DNA of 64,000 bases from Pseudomonas sp. QS1027 (GCF_002814235.1 NZ_PHSU01000021.1:1-64000), one strand, 5' to 3'; counted from the stretch's first letter, positions 25,137 to 36,428 are shown. Notes: generated by a model from the sequence alone, not told the origin. Numbers and translations: made by a program.

Positions 25137-25661
25137 ATGAACGACGATCTGTTGCAACGCGGCAAAGCCATCAAGCTGGCGGTCTTCGACGTCGATGGCG
25201 TACTGACCGACGGTCGCCTGTACTTCCTCGAAGACGGCAGCGAATTCAAGTCCTTCAGCACTCTCGACGGCCAGGGCATCAAGATGCTGATGGCCGCCGG
25301 CGTGCAAACCGCTATTATCAGCGGTCGCAAAACCGCACTGGTCGAACGACGCGCGCAGAACCTCGGCATTCCCCACGTCTACCAGGGCCGCGAGGACAAG
25401 CTGGTGGTGCTCGACGCCCTGCTCGCCCAGCTCAATCTAAGCTATGAACAGGTCGCCTACCTGGGTGACGACCTGCCGGACCTGCCGGTGATCCGCCGCG
25501 TCGGCCTGGGCATGGCCGTGGCCAACGCCGCCAGCTTCGTCCGCGAACACGCCCACGGCATCACCCGGGCCAGGGGCGGCGACGGCGCCGCCCGCGAATT
25601 CTGCGAGCTGATCCTGCAAGCCCAGGGCAGTCTTGAAGCGGCTCACGCCGCCTACCTGTAG
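25137..25661 (+). CDS. kdsC: Kdo-8-phosphate phosphatase
   Basis: Removes phosphate from Kdo-8-phosphate to give free Kdo. 174 aa, HAD family C0 type without cap. Catalytic D18 and D20 in FDVDGVLTDG, SGRK as motif II, and GDDLPDLPV as motif IV. ATG abuts the kdsD stop. Confidence 0.97.
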   Translation: MNDDLLQRGKAIKLAVFDVDGVLTDGRLYFLEDGSEFKSFSTLDGQGIKMLMAAGVQTAIISGRKTALVERRAQNLGIPHVYQGREDKLVVLDALLAQLNLSYEQVAYLGDDLPDLPVIRRVGLGMAVANAASFVREHAHGITRARGGDGAAREFCELILQAQGSLEAAHAAYL

Positions 25662-25669
25662 AGCTATTT

Positions 25670-26242
25670 ATGCTGAGCAAGAAACTTCGCAATACTCTGC
25701 TGTTCGCCGTCATCGCCGCGATTTTCGCCGCCGTTGGCTACTGGAACATCAGTCCGGAACGCTTCCTCGAGCGCCCGGCGGCGCAGGTCGATGAAACCCA
25801 GATCGACTACTACGCTATTAACGCCCACAGCATTCAGTACATGCCCGACGGTCGGGTACAGTACGACCTGACCGGCGACAAGGTCGAACACCTCATGGCT
25901 TCGGACGTGACCCTGGTGACCAAGCCCGACATGCACATCTACCGTGGCACGGTCTATCCCTGGCATGTCCAGAGCGAGCACGCCGAGGTCAATCCGGACG
26001 GCACCGAGATCGAGCTGATCGACTCGGTACGGGTGGCACGGACCGACGAACTACAGCGGGAAGTCATCATTACCAGCAGTCGAATGACAGTATTCCCACA
26101 GAAGCAATATGCGCAGACCGAGCAAGCCGTTAGAATCGACGGCGCCGACGGCGTGACCACTGGCAAGGGAATGAAAGCGTATTTGAACGACAGCCGGATA
26201 CACCTGCTGTCCAATGTAAGAGGACAGTATGAGTCTCGTTAA
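25670..26242 (+). CDS. lptC: LPS export protein LptC
   Basis: Bitopic inner-membrane protein that passes LPS from LptB2FG to LptA. 190 aa with a single N-terminal membrane helix (~9-25) and a periplasmic beta-jellyroll (DETQIDYYAINAHSIQYMPDGR). Overlaps lptA by 14 bases. Confidence 0.94.
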   Translation: MLSKKLRNTLLFAVIAAIFAAVGYWNISPERFLERPAAQVDETQIDYYAINAHSIQYMPDGRVQYDLTGDKVEHLMASDVTLVTKPDMHIYRGTVYPWHVQSEHAEVNPDGTEIELIDSVRVARTDELQREVIITSSRMTVFPQKQYAQTEQAVRIDGADGVTTGKGMKAYLNDSRIHLLSNVRGQYESR

Positions 26243-26773
26243 AACCCTCCCTATTTTGCTTGGCCTCGGTGCGGCACTGGGAAGCGTGAACGCCTGGGCA
26301 CTGCCGACCGACAGCCAGCAGCCTATCCGTATCCAGGCCGACGACGCTCAACTCGACGACAAGCAAGGCATCGCCACCTACAAAGGTGACGTGGTCATTA
26401 CCCAAGGCTCGATGATCGTCAAGGGCAACACCGTGACGCTGACCCGGACCAAGGACGGCGCCATCGACGTGGTGACCTCCGTGGGCAACCTGGCCTACTT
26501 CGAGCAGCTGCAGAAAGTCGGCGATCCGAAGCCGGTGCAGGGCTATGGCGTGACCATCCAGTACCACGCCCAGCAGAACCGCATCATCCTGATCGACAAG
26601 GCCAAGGTGATCAACGACGGCAACACCACCGAAGGCGAGAAGATCGTCTACGACACGGTGAAGCAGATCGCCCAGGCCGGTCGCGCCAACGGCAGCACGA
26701 TCACCGCCCCGCGCCCACGCATCGACATGGTCATCCAGCCGAAGCAGAAAACCGACCAGCAGAAGGCGCAGTA

Positions 26774-26774
<1 letters not shown>
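26229..26774 (+). CDS. lptA: LPS transport periplasmic protein LptA
   Basis: Periplasmic bridge protein carrying LPS between LptC and LptD. 181 aa with a signal peptide (to ~ALGSVNAWA) and an OstA jellyroll (QPIRIQADDAQLDDKQGIATYKGDV). Overlaps both neighbours, one base with lptB. Confidence 0.95.
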
Positions 26775-27499
<725 letters not shown>

Positions 27500-27524
27500 A
27501 CATCGAGGTAACGGATCAAGCGCC

Positions 27525-27577
27525 AGAGCGCGCCCTGTTCAATAAAAACCACAATATTTTTATTGTTACAGCGCTCT
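27525..27577 (+). other. Long interrupted hairpin between lptB and rpoN
   Basis: AGAGCGC (27525-27531) with GCGCTCT (27571-27577) closes a stem that continues with CTGT/ACAG and CAATAAAAA (27540-27548) with TTTTTATTG (27557-27565), around an 8-nt loop. About 20 base pairs, broken by a 4-base bulge and a small mismatch. The core is strikingly AT-rich for this genome. No U-run lies after the stem, so it is not a standard terminator. Confidence 0.55.
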
Positions 27578-27686
27578 AGGCAAAGGCTCGGGTTTCAGGC
27601 ATATAATTTGCTTATGTTTGGCGCCCCGGCGCCCTGTAGAGTGGATGGCGCATGCGCGCCGGCGAATAAGGTGTTAAGCCCCTGCC

Positions 27687-29183
27687 ATGAAACCATCGCT
27701 AGTCCTGAGAATGGGCCAGCAGCTGACGATGACACCGCAGCTGCAACAGGCCATCCGCCTGCTCCAATTGTCGACCCTGGACCTTCAGCAGGAAATCCAG
27801 GAGGCCCTGGAGTCCAATCCGATGCTCGAACGCCAGGAAGAAGGCGACGACTTCGACAATACCGACCCGTTGGCCGACAACGCCGAGCACAAACCCAACA
27901 CTGAAATCCAGGAACCCTCCTTCCAGCAGGAAACCGCCCCGACGGTGGACAACCTCGAGGAAGGCGACTGGAACGAGCGCATTCCCAACGAGCTGCCCGT
28001 CGACACCGCCTGGGAAGATGTCTACCAGACCAGCGCCAGCAGCCTGCCGAGCAACGATGACGACGAGTGGGACTTCACCACCCGCACGTCGGTCGGCGAG
28101 AGCCTGCAGAGCCATCTGCTCTGGCAACTGAACCTGGCACCGATGTCCGACACCGATCGGTTGATCGCCGTGACCCTGATCGATTGCATCAACAATCAGG
28201 GCTACCTGGACGAGACCCTCGAGGAGATCCTCGACGCCTTCGACCCGGAGCTGGATATCGAGCTGGACGAGATCGAAGCGGTCCTGCATCGCATCCAGCA
28301 ATTCGAACCGGCCGGCATCGGCGCACGCAACCTGGGCGAATGCCTGCTGCTGCAATTGCGCCAGCTGCCAGCGCGCACGCCTTGGCTGGCCGAAGCCCAG
28401 CGCCTGGTCAGCGACTACATCGACCTGCTCGGCAGCCGCGACTACAGCCAGTTGATGCGCCGCATGAAGCTCAAGGAAGACGAGCTGCGCCAGGTCATCG
28501 AACTGGTGCAGAGCCTCAACCCGCGCCCGGGCTCGCAAATCGAGTCCAGCGAAGCCGAGTACGTCGTCCCCGACGTGATCGTGCGCAAGGACAACGAGCG
28601 CTGGCTGGTGGAGCTGAACCAGGAATCGGTGCCGCGCCTGCGGGTCAACCCGCAGTACGCCGGTTTTGTCCGCCGCGCCGACACCAGCGCCGACAACACC
28701 TTCATGCGCAACCAGTTGCAGGAAGCCCGCTGGTTCATCAAGAGCCTGCAGAGCCGCAACGAGACCCTGATGAAGGTCGCCACCCAGATCGTCGAGCACC
28801 AGCGCGGCTTCCTGGAATACGGTGACGAGGCGATGAAGCCGCTGGTCCTGCATGACATCGCCGAAGCGGTGGGCATGCACGAGTCGACGATTTCCCGGGT
28901 GACCACGCAAAAATTCATGCATACCCCCCGTGGTATCTACGAACTGAAATACTTTTTCTCCAGCCACGTCAGCACCTCCGAAGGCGGCGAATGCTCGTCC
29001 ACGGCGATCCGCGCGATCATCAAGAAACTGGTTGCAGCGGAAAATCAGAAAAAGCCGTTGAGTGACAGCAAGATCGCTGGTTTACTGGAGGCACAAGGCA
29101 TTCAGGTGGCCCGTCGTACTGTCGCCAAATACCGTGAGTCCCTGGGGATAGCACCCTCCAGCGAACGGAAGCGACTGATGTAG
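27687..29183 (+). CDS. rpoN: RNA polymerase sigma-54 factor
   Basis: Alternative sigma factor for nitrogen, flagellar and many carbon-source genes; needs enhancer-binding activators. 498 aa. Gln/Leu-rich region I (LRMGQQLTMTPQLQQAIRLL), acidic region II (~45-115), core-binding region III and the C-terminal RpoN box ARRTVAKYRE (~478-487). ATG at 27687, with AAGGTG unusually far upstream. Followed by hpf and the nitrogen-PTS genes as in other pseudomonads. Confidence 0.98.
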   Translation: MKPSLVLRMGQQLTMTPQLQQAIRLLQLSTLDLQQEIQEALESNPMLERQEEGDDFDNTDPLADNAEHKPNTEIQEPSFQQETAPTVDNLEEGDWNERIPNELPVDTAWEDVYQTSASSLPSNDDDEWDFTTRTSVGESLQSHLLWQLNLAPMSDTDRLIAVTLIDCINNQGYLDETLEEILDAFDPELDIELDEIEAVLHRIQQFEPAGIGARNLGECLLLQLRQLPARTPWLAEAQRLVSDYIDLLGSRDYSQLMRRMKLKEDELRQVIELVQSLNPRPGSQIESSEAEYVVPDVIVRKDNERWLVELNQESVPRLRVNPQYAGFVRRADTSADNTFMRNQLQEARWFIKSLQSRNETLMKVATQIVEHQRGFLEYGDEAMKPLVLHDIAEAVGMHESTISRVTTQKFMHTPRGIYELKYFFSSHVSTSEGGECSSTAIRAIIKKLVAAENQKKPLSDSKIAGLLEAQGIQVARRTVAKYRESLGIAPSSERKRLM

Positions 29184-29262
29184 TGGACAGGGCCCCGTTA
29201 CAGCGTTCCAGTGGTGGGCAATCGCCTGCCGCTTTATGCACTGGCAACGAAGGAGAAGCTGT

Positions 29263-29568
29263 ATGCAAGTCAATATCAGTGGACACCAGCTGGAAGTGAC
29301 CGAACCCCTGCGTGCTTACATCGGCGAGAAGCTCGACCGACTGGAGCGTCATTTCGACAAGATCACCAACGTACAGGTGACCATGGCCGTCGAAAAACTG
29401 AAGCAGAAAATCGAAGCCACCTTGCATATCCACGGCGGTGAAGTGGTCGCCAACGCCGAGCATGACGACATGTATGCGGCGATCGACCTGCTCACCGACA
29501 AGTTGGACCGACAACTGAAAAAGCATAAGGAAAAGAACCTGCACCTGCTCCAAGGTACAGGTCGCTGA
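29263..29568 (+). CDS. hpf: Ribosome hibernation promoting factor
   Basis: Binds the 30S subunit in stationary phase and promotes 100S dimer formation. 102 aa from the ATG at 29263 (MQVNISGHQLEVT, preceded by AAGGAGAAGC); an ATG at 29236 is upstream spill. Short HPF type without the dimerisation tail. Confidence 0.95.
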   Translation: MQVNISGHQLEVTEPLRAYIGEKLDRLERHFDKITNVQVTMAVEKLKQKIEATLHIHGGEVVANAEHDDMYAAIDLLTDKLDRQLKKHKEKNLHLLQGTGR

Positions 29569-29577
29569 CACCCATCC

Positions 29578-30042
29578 ATGATCCGACTTGAAAGCATCCT
29601 GACCCCCGGCCGTTCTTTGGTGAACGTGCCGGGCGGCAGTAAAAAGAAAGCCCTCGAGCAAATTGCCAACCTGATCAGCCACGAAGTCCCTTACCTGGCC
29701 ATGCAGGATGTCTTCGACAGCCTGGTCGCGCGGGAAAAACTCGGCTCGACCGGTTTCGGCAATGGCATTGCCATCCCACACTGCCGCCTGAAGGGTTGCG
29801 TGGCGCCCATCAGCGCCCTGATGCACCTGGACGCTCCCATCGATTTCGACGCCATCGACGGTGCGCCGGTTGACCTGCTGTTTGTCCTGCTGGTCCCGGA
29901 AGCCGCCACCGATGCCCACCTGGAACTGCTTCGGCAGATTGCCAGCATGCTCGACCGCAAGGACGTGCGCGACAAACTGCGCGCGGCAACCTCCAACCAG
30001 GCCCTGTATCAGGTGGTCCTGGACGAGCAGAGCGGTCACTGA
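29578..30042 (+). CDS. ptsN: Nitrogen PTS enzyme IIA (EIIA-Ntr)
   Basis: Regulatory phosphocarrier at the end of the PtsP-PtsO-PtsN chain; influences K+ transport and sigma-54-linked genes and, in P. putida, carbon control. 154 aa. Phospho-accepting H68 in GIAIPHCRL. Two bases before rapZ. Confidence 0.96.
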   Translation: MIRLESILTPGRSLVNVPGGSKKKALEQIANLISHEVPYLAMQDVFDSLVAREKLGSTGFGNGIAIPHCRLKGCVAPISALMHLDAPIDFDAIDGAPVDLLFVLLVPEAATDAHLELLRQIASMLDRKDVRDKLRAATSNQALYQVVLDEQSGH

Positions 30043-30044
30043 CC

Positions 30045-30902
30045 ATGCGCTTGATCATCGTCAGCGGCCGTTCCGGCTCGGGTAAAAGTACCGCCCTCGA
30101 TGTCCTTGAGGACAACGGTTACTACTGCATCGACAACCTGCCGGCCGGCCTGTTGCCGGAGCTGGCCGAACGCGCACTGATCCATACCGAGCTGGCGCAA
30201 CCGCTGGTCGCCGTGTCCATCGACGCGCGTAACCTGCCCAGCCACCTGTCGCGCTTCCCGGAACTGCTCGATGAAGTGCGCAGCCGGCATATCCAGTGCG
30301 ATGTGCTGTACCTGGACGCCGACGAGGAAACCCTGCTCAAGCGTTTTTCCGAAACCCGTCGCCGCCACCCGCTGAGCAACGCCAATCGCTCCCTGGCCGA
30401 GGCCATCCGCGACGAAAGCAACCTGCTGGGGCCGATCTCGGACCTGGCCGACCTCAAGGTCAACACCACCAACCTGAACCTCTATCAGCTACGTGACACC
30501 ATCAAACTGCGCCTGCTGAACCAGCCGGAGCCGGGCACCGCCTTTCTGGTCGAGTCGTTCGGTTTCAAGCGCGGGATGCCGGTGGATGCCGACCTGGTGT
30601 TCGACGTGCGCTGCCTGCCCAACCCCTACTGGAAACCGGAGCTGCGCGAACAGTCCGGGCTCGACCAACCGGTGGCCGAATACCTGGCCGCACAAGCCGA
30701 CGTCGAGGAGATGTACCAGGATATTTCCAGTTATTTGCTTAAATGGTTGCCGCGTTTTGCCGCCAGCAACCGGGCTTATGTCACTATTGCCATCGGCTGC
30801 ACGGGCGGGCATCACCGCTCCGTCTACCTCACCGAACGCTTGGGCAAGGCCCTGCAACAATCCCTGAAGAACGTCCAGGTCCGCCACCGCGACCTTAGCT
30901 GA
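30045..30902 (+). CDS. rapZ: RNase adapter protein RapZ
   Basis: P-loop protein; in E. coli it delivers the GlmZ sRNA to RNase E and so controls glucosamine-6-phosphate synthase. 285 aa with Walker A GRSGSGKS (8-15) and the C-terminal RNA-binding part ending IGCTGGHHRSVYLTERL. Whether a GlmZ-like target exists in Pseudomonas is not known to me. Confidence 0.95.
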   Translation: MRLIIVSGRSGSGKSTALDVLEDNGYYCIDNLPAGLLPELAERALIHTELAQPLVAVSIDARNLPSHLSRFPELLDEVRSRHIQCDVLYLDADEETLLKRFSETRRRHPLSNANRSLAEAIRDESNLLGPISDLADLKVNTTNLNLYQLRDTIKLRLLNQPEPGTAFLVESFGFKRGMPVDADLVFDVRCLPNPYWKPELREQSGLDQPVAEYLAAQADVEEMYQDISSYLLKWLPRFAASNRAYVTIAIGCTGGHHRSVYLTERLGKALQQSLKNVQVRHRDLS

Positions 30903-30918
30903 AAGGACCACCACCGCG

Positions 30919-31191
30919 ATGCCCGCTCTGGAAATTGAAATCATCAACAAACTGGGCCTGCATGCCCGCGCTTCGGCGAAGTTCGTCGGCGTGGCCGGCC
31001 AGTTCCCCTGCCAGATCCGCGCCGGGCGTACACCGGAAAGCATGGTCGACGGCAAAAGCATCATGGCCATGATGATGCTGGCTGCCGGAAAGGGCACCAA
31101 GATCCACCTGAAGACCGAAGGCGAACAGGAAGACGCGGCCATGGACGCGCTGGTCAAGCTGATCAACAACTATTTCGACGAAGGCGAATAA
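30919..31191 (+). CDS. ptsO: Nitrogen PTS phosphocarrier NPr
   Basis: HPr-like carrier between PtsP (EI-Ntr) and PtsN. 90 aa. Active H15 in KLGLHARASA; the S47 region reads VDGKSIMAMMML. It starts 16 bases after rapZ with AAAGGA in reach. A hairpin follows the stop. Confidence 0.96.
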   Translation: MPALEIEIINKLGLHARASAKFVGVAGQFPCQIRAGRTPESMVDGKSIMAMMMLAAGKGTKIHLKTEGEQEDAAMDALVKLINNYFDEGE

Positions 31192-31204
31192 AGCCGGTCA
31201 GTCC

Positions 31205-31233
31205 TGCAGGAGCGTCGAGCGACGACTCCTGCA
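31205..31233. repeat. Hairpin after ptsO, REP- or terminator-like
   Basis: TGCAGGAG (31205-31212) and CTCCTGCA (31226-31233) enclose a second stem CGTCG/CGACG. It starts 13 bases after the ptsO stop. No T-run follows. Confidence 0.55.
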
Positions 31234-31249
31234 AAGACACCTTCCACAC

Positions 31250-31375
31250 TCAGAGCGACGCCCCGTGCAACACTCGGGCAACGAGCAACACCACCCCCGC
31301 CAGCAACAACAGCCAACCGACCCCTTGGCGAAATAATCGCCCTCTGCTCATTGCCACGGTTTCAATCCCCATCAT
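31250..31375 (-). CDS. Small membrane protein (41 aa), unknown
   Basis: Short frame of 41 codons just 30 bases downstream of the sodA stop on the same strand. It starts with two ATGs, has a basic stretch (SRGRLFRQ) and then one hydrophobic helix (VGWLLLLAGVVLLVARVL). Single-span topology is likely. No clear Shine-Dalgarno, so translation would depend on the fag operon transcript. It could be a real micro-protein or a chance frame. No family is recognised. Confidence 0.45.
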   Translation of the reverse strand: MMGIETVAMSRGRLFRQGVGWLLLLAGVVLLVARVLHGASL

Positions 31376-31405
31376 CGGCATAAATTCTTGTTCTGAAGGT
31401 CCGAC

Positions 31406-32017
31406 TCAGGCCAGCGCAGCCAGATACCGGCGCTCGACTTCAGGCCAGTTGATCACGTTGTAGAAGGCGTCGATGTATTCCGGACGACGGTTCTGGTACA
31501 GCAGGTAATAGGCGTGCTCCCAGACATCCAGGCCGAGGATCGGGGTGTTGCCGCTCATCAGCGGGCTGTCCTGGTTACCGCTGCTTTCCACCACCAGGGT
31601 TTTCTGCGGGGTCACGCTCAACCAGGCCCAGCCGCTGCCGAAGCGGGTCAGGGCAGCCTTGGTAAAGGCTTCCTTGAACGCATCGAAACCGCCCAGTTGC
31701 GCTTCGATCGCCTGGCCCAGCTCCGCCTCCGGGGCACCGCCGCCCAGGGGACTCATCACCGCCCAGAACAGTGAATGGTTGGCATGGCCACCGCCGTGGT
31801 TGATCACCGCCGCACGCAACTTTTCCGGTAACTGCTGAACCGCAGCCAGCAGTTTTTCCACCGACCAGCCCGCCCATTCCGAACCTTCGACGGCCACGTT
31901 CAGGTTGGTGACGTAGGTCTGGTGGTGTTTGCTGTAGTGGATTTCCATGGTTTTCGCGTCGATATGCGGTTCCAGGGCATCGTAGTCATAGGGCAACGCG
32001 GGCAGGCTAAAGGTCAT
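31406..32017 (-). CDS. sodA: Superoxide dismutase, manganese type
   Basis: Dismutates superoxide in the cytoplasm. 203 aa from the ATG at 32017 (MTFSLPALPYDYDALEP). Metal ligands H27, H81, D164 and H168; Q149 in SSGNQDSP and the GGGHANHSLFW context are Mn-type features. It lies in the fagA-fumC-orfX-sodA operon, so it is expected to be induced when iron is scarce. Its start is one base from the orfX stop. Confidence 0.96.
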   Translation of the reverse strand: MTFSLPALPYDYDALEPHIDAKTMEIHYSKHHQTYVTNLNVAVEGSEWAGWSVEKLLAAVQQLPEKLRAAVINHGGGHANHSLFWAVMSPLGGGAPEAELGQAIEAQLGGFDAFKEAFTKAALTRFGSGWAWLSVTPQKTLVVESSGNQDSPLMSGNTPILGLDVWEHAYYLLYQNRRPEYIDAFYNVINWPEVERRYLAALA

Positions 32018-32018
32018 T

Positions 32019-32477
32019 TCAATGAGCTCCGTATTGAGGGCGCAGCGACGCCGGGGCGCCTGGCGAGCGCGATCCTGAAGAAGTGGCCTGGCTGTACAGC
32101 AGGCGGCTAGTACGTGGGTATTCGCCGTGCTCGCTGATAAAGGCGAGCAACTCGACATAGGTCTTGCTGCTCTGGTGCAGCGCCGCTTCACGCAGTGCCG
32201 GCGAGAGACGTGGGTCCTGCAGGGTCTGCAACAAATGTTGATGAATGGCGCAGAGGTACTCGACGCTCTCCTCCGGCTGATTGAGCCGCAGGTGCAGGTC
32301 CGCCAGGTTGTGATGGGAAATCACACAGGCCGCCACCGCTTGCTCCGGGTCCGGCCAGCGCTCGAACAGCACCTGCGCCAGTGCCAGCGCTTGCAGGTAA
32401 TACTCACGGGCATCGACCAGCTCACCGAGGTCAAAATAGCGGTTGGCCCTTTCGATCGTGCGTTTCCAATGTTCCAT
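32019..32477 (-). CDS. Conserved protein of the fag operon (orfX)
   Basis: 152 aa, unknown function. Helical, TPR-like composition in the first ~110 residues (RANRYFDLGELVDAREYYLQALALAQ; HHNLADLHLRLNQPEESVEYL), then a polar, probably disordered tail. It occupies the position of PA4469/orfX in the P. aeruginosa iron-regulated operon. A scaffold or binding role is a guess from the repeat pattern. Confidence 0.85.
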   Translation of the reverse strand: MEHWKRTIERANRYFDLGELVDAREYYLQALALAQVLFERWPDPEQAVAACVISHHNLADLHLRLNQPEESVEYLCAIHQHLLQTLQDPRLSPALREAALHQSSKTYVELLAFISEHGEYPRTSRLLYSQATSSGSRSPGAPASLRPQYGAH

Positions 32478-32504
32478 GACGAACCTCCAGGCAATGCAGT
32501 GGGG

Positions 32505-33873
<1,369 letters not shown>

Positions 33874-33881
<8 letters not shown>

Positions 33882-34269
33882 CGGGAAATCCTTGCACCAA
33901 TTCGTTGAGGGGAATGGAAGGCAGCAGCGAACAGGTCGCCAGTTGCCAGGCGAAGTTTTGCCAGCGTCGCTGGCGGCAGCCGCACAGGGCCTGTCGTTCG
34001 AGGTCACGCAAGGGCCGCCAGGCCTGGTCCAGGCACAGCCCGCGCCAATGCCAGGGCAGTGCGATATCGCTGGCGGTGTCGAGCAGCAGGCGGAAGGAGG
34101 TTTCAGCGATGGTCCAGGCCGGCATGGACGTGCAACAGGCCAGGTAGCGGCCTTCGGCGAAGTAGTGCTCGATCAGCCGGGGCTCGTCCGGCGCCAGGGC
34201 ACAACGGATCTGGCGACTCATCCAGCGCCAGCTTTCCAGGTAAGGTTGCTCATGCAAGGCAGGACTCAT
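33874..34269 (-). CDS. fagA: Fur-associated protein FagA
   Basis: 131 aa, function unknown; named in P. aeruginosa as the first gene of a Fur-repressed operon. Rich in Trp, Cys and His (SWRWMSRQIRC, YLACCTSMPAWT, ALPWHWRGLCLDQAW, ALCGCRQRRWQNFAW). ATG at 34269, 15 bases from a Fur-box-like site. The gene order and site identify it more firmly than the protein alone. Confidence 0.88.
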
Positions 34270-34284
34270 GACCCAGGCTCATTC

Positions 34285-34320
34285 GATAATGAGATTTATT
34301 ATTATATGATATTGAGAATC
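34285..34320 (-). promoter_or_regulatory. Fur box and promoter of the fagA operon
   Basis: GATAATGAGATTTATTATT (34285-34303) matches the 19-bp Fur consensus at 15 of 19 positions by hand count. A second overlapping frame (34302-34320) matches 12 of 19. A minus-strand TATAAT at 34306-34301 lies inside, so bound Fur would block the -10. Confidence 0.8.
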
Positions 34321-34342
34321 AAGACAAGCTTTGCATGGGCCA

Positions 34343-34382
34343 TAAAAAAAGCGTGTCACCCCATTGGATGACACGCTTTTTT
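34343..34382. terminator. Bidirectional terminator between pmbA and fagA
   Basis: A-run plus GCGTGTCA pairs with TGACACGC plus T-run over a 10-nt loop. It ends the minus-strand pmbA transcript just before the fagA promoter. Confidence 0.9.
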
Positions 34383-34400
34383 TGTAACCGATAAGCCGAA

Positions 34401-35747
34401 TCAGCTACCGGCGACCATCATCCGCTCGATCAACACCGAACCGGTACGGATATGGCTGCGCAGTTCAAGATCGCTGCCAACGGCGACGATCTGCTTGAAC
34501 ATGTCGCGCATATTGCCGGCAATGGTCACTTCCTGGACCGGGAACTGGATCTCGCCATTCTCGACCCAGAAGCCCGCCGCCCCGCGCGAATAATCCCCGG
34601 TGACCATGTTCAGGCCGTGGCCCATCAACTCGGTCACCAGCAGGCCGCGGCCCATGCGCCGGATCAGCGCGTCCTGGTCCTCGATCCCATGGGTGACGAA
34701 CAGGTTGTGCACGCCACCGGCGTTGGCCGTGCTCGGCAGACCGAGCTTGCGGCCCGAGTAGGTGCCCAGCACATAGGAGACCAGGGTGCCGTTTTCGACG
34801 AACGGCTTGGCATAGGTCGCCAGGCCGTCGCCGTCAAACGCCGAACTGCCCATGGCCTGCATCAGGTGTGGACGCTCGTCGAGGGTCAGCCATTCCGGGA
34901 ACAGGCGCTGGCCCATCGCCCCTTCGAGGAACGAAGACTTGCGGTACAGGTTGCCGCCGGAGATCGCCGAGAGGAAATTGCCGAACAAACCACCGGCCAG
35001 CTCCGCCGAGAACAGCACCGGCACCTCGCAGGTCGGCACCGGACGCGCGCCCAGGCGGCTGGCCGCCCGTTGCGCGGCCTTGCGGCCAATGCTCGCGGCA
35101 TCCGCGAGCAATTCGCCCTGGCGATTGACGTCATACCAGTAGTCCCGCTGCATCTGACCGTCGCCTTCGGCGATCATCACGCAGCTGAGGCTGTGCCGGG
35201 TAGAAGCCGAACCGCCGATAAACCCGTGGCTGTTGCCATACACCCGGCAGCCCTGGGAGGTGCTCAGGGTGGTGCCGTCGGCATTCTTGATCCGGCTGTC
35301 GGCGTCAAACGCCGCCGCCTCGCAGATCAACGCGCGCTCGATGGCCTGCTCGGGCGTGATGTCCCAGGCATGGAACAGGTCGAAGTCCTTGAGCTCCTTG
35401 GCCATCAACGCGGCGTCGGCCAGGCCCGAATGCTCGTCTTCCGAGGTGTGCTTGGCGATGGCCAGGGCCGCCGCCACGGTTTCGCGAATCGCTTCCGGGC
35501 CACTGGCCGAGGTGCTGGCCGAGCCCTTGCGCTGCCCCACGTACAAGGTGATACCGAAGCCCTGGTCGCGGTTGAACTCGACGGTTTCCACTTCCCGCTG
35601 GCGCACCGAAGTCGACAGCCCCTGCTCCAGGGATACCGCCACTTCACAGGCACTGGCGCCCTGGCGTTTGGCTTCGGCGAGAATCTGCTCGACCTGCTCC
35701 TGCAGGACCGGCAACGCCTGCGGGCCGACGCTTTGTGCTGAACTCAT
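34401..35747 (-). CDS. pmbA: Metalloprotease subunit PmbA/TldE
   Basis: Partner of TldD in a TldD/TldE heterodimeric protease (known from microcin B17 maturation and CcdA degradation in E. coli). 448 aa from the ATG at 35747 (MSSAQSVGPQALPVLQEQ); an ATG four codons upstream also exists. It has the family's two-domain layout but lacks the HExxxH of TldD, as expected for TldE. tldD lies nearby, separated by the divergent yjgA. Confidence 0.95.
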   Translation of the reverse strand: MSSAQSVGPQALPVLQEQVEQILAEAKRQGASACEVAVSLEQGLSTSVRQREVETVEFNRDQGFGITLYVGQRKGSASTSASGPEAIRETVAAALAIAKHTSEDEHSGLADAALMAKELKDFDLFHAWDITPEQAIERALICEAAAFDADSRIKNADGTTLSTSQGCRVYGNSHGFIGGSASTRHSLSCVMIAEGDGQMQRDYWYDVNRQGELLADAASIGRKAAQRAASRLGARPVPTCEVPVLFSAELAGGLFGNFLSAISGGNLYRKSSFLEGAMGQRLFPEWLTLDERPHLMQAMGSSAFDGDGLATYAKPFVENGTLVSYVLGTYSGRKLGLPSTANAGGVHNLFVTHGIEDQDALIRRMGRGLLVTELMGHGLNMVTGDYSRGAAGFWVENGEIQFPVQEVTIAGNMRDMFKQIVAVGSDLELRSHIRTGSVLIERMMVAGS

Positions 35748-35855
35748 GGCTTTCTCCACTCAAATTCTGCTTTCGGTCAAGGTCTTCGAGCGACCGGGCC
35801 GGACAAGCGGCCCCCGACTGGTTATCATGGCGGCGTTTCTTTGCGGACTGCCACC

Positions 35856-36377
35856 ATGGTTGATTCTTACGACGACTCCCTCGATGGGGAGAAAAGCAAA
35901 ACCCAGGTCAAACGCGAGCTGCATGCTCTGGTTGATCTCGGCGAGCGCCTGACAACACTCAAGCCTGACCTGGTGGCAAAACTGCCACTGACCGACGGCT
36001 TGCGCCGTGCCCTGGCCGAAGCGCCGAAGCACACCGCGAATATCGCGCGTAAACGGCATATCCAGTTCATCGGCAGGCTGATGCGCGATCAGGACACTGA
36101 CGCCATTCTGGTTCTGCTCGATCAACTCGACGCCTCCACCCGGCAATACAACGAACGCTTCCACAATCTCGAACGCTGGCGCGATCGCCTGATCGCAGGC
36201 GCCGACGATGTCCTGGAAAAATTCGTCGTCGACTACCCGGACGCTGATCGCCAGCAACTGCGTTCCCTGATCCGCCAGGCTCAACACGAGCTTGCGCAGA
36301 ACAAGGCGCCGGCCTCCAGCCGTAAAATCTTCAAGTACATCCGTGAGCTGGACGACGCTCAACGCGGTCTGCGTTGA
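35856..36377 (+). CDS. yjgA: Ribosome-associated protein YjgA/DarP (DUF615)
   Basis: 173 aa from the ATG at 35856 (MVDSYDDSLDGEKSKTQVKREL); five extra codons to 35841 are possible. All-helical DUF615 with RKRHIQFIGRLMR and FHNLERWRDRLIA. The E. coli protein joins late 50S assembly intermediates. It lies between pmbA and tldD but on the other strand, a common arrangement. Confidence 0.93.
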   Translation: MVDSYDDSLDGEKSKTQVKRELHALVDLGERLTTLKPDLVAKLPLTDGLRRALAEAPKHTANIARKRHIQFIGRLMRDQDTDAILVLLDQLDASTRQYNERFHNLERWRDRLIAGADDVLEKFVVDYPDADRQQLRSLIRQAQHELAQNKAPASSRKIFKYIRELDDAQRGLR

Positions 36378-36428
36378 TCTTCGCCCCGGGTGAGTCGCCT
36401 TGGCGCTCACCCGACGCTCCACCTCTTC

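Noticed and set aside
31205..31233. Small RNA after ptsO
   Set aside because: Only a hairpin without promoter or U-run; REP- or terminator-like is simpler.
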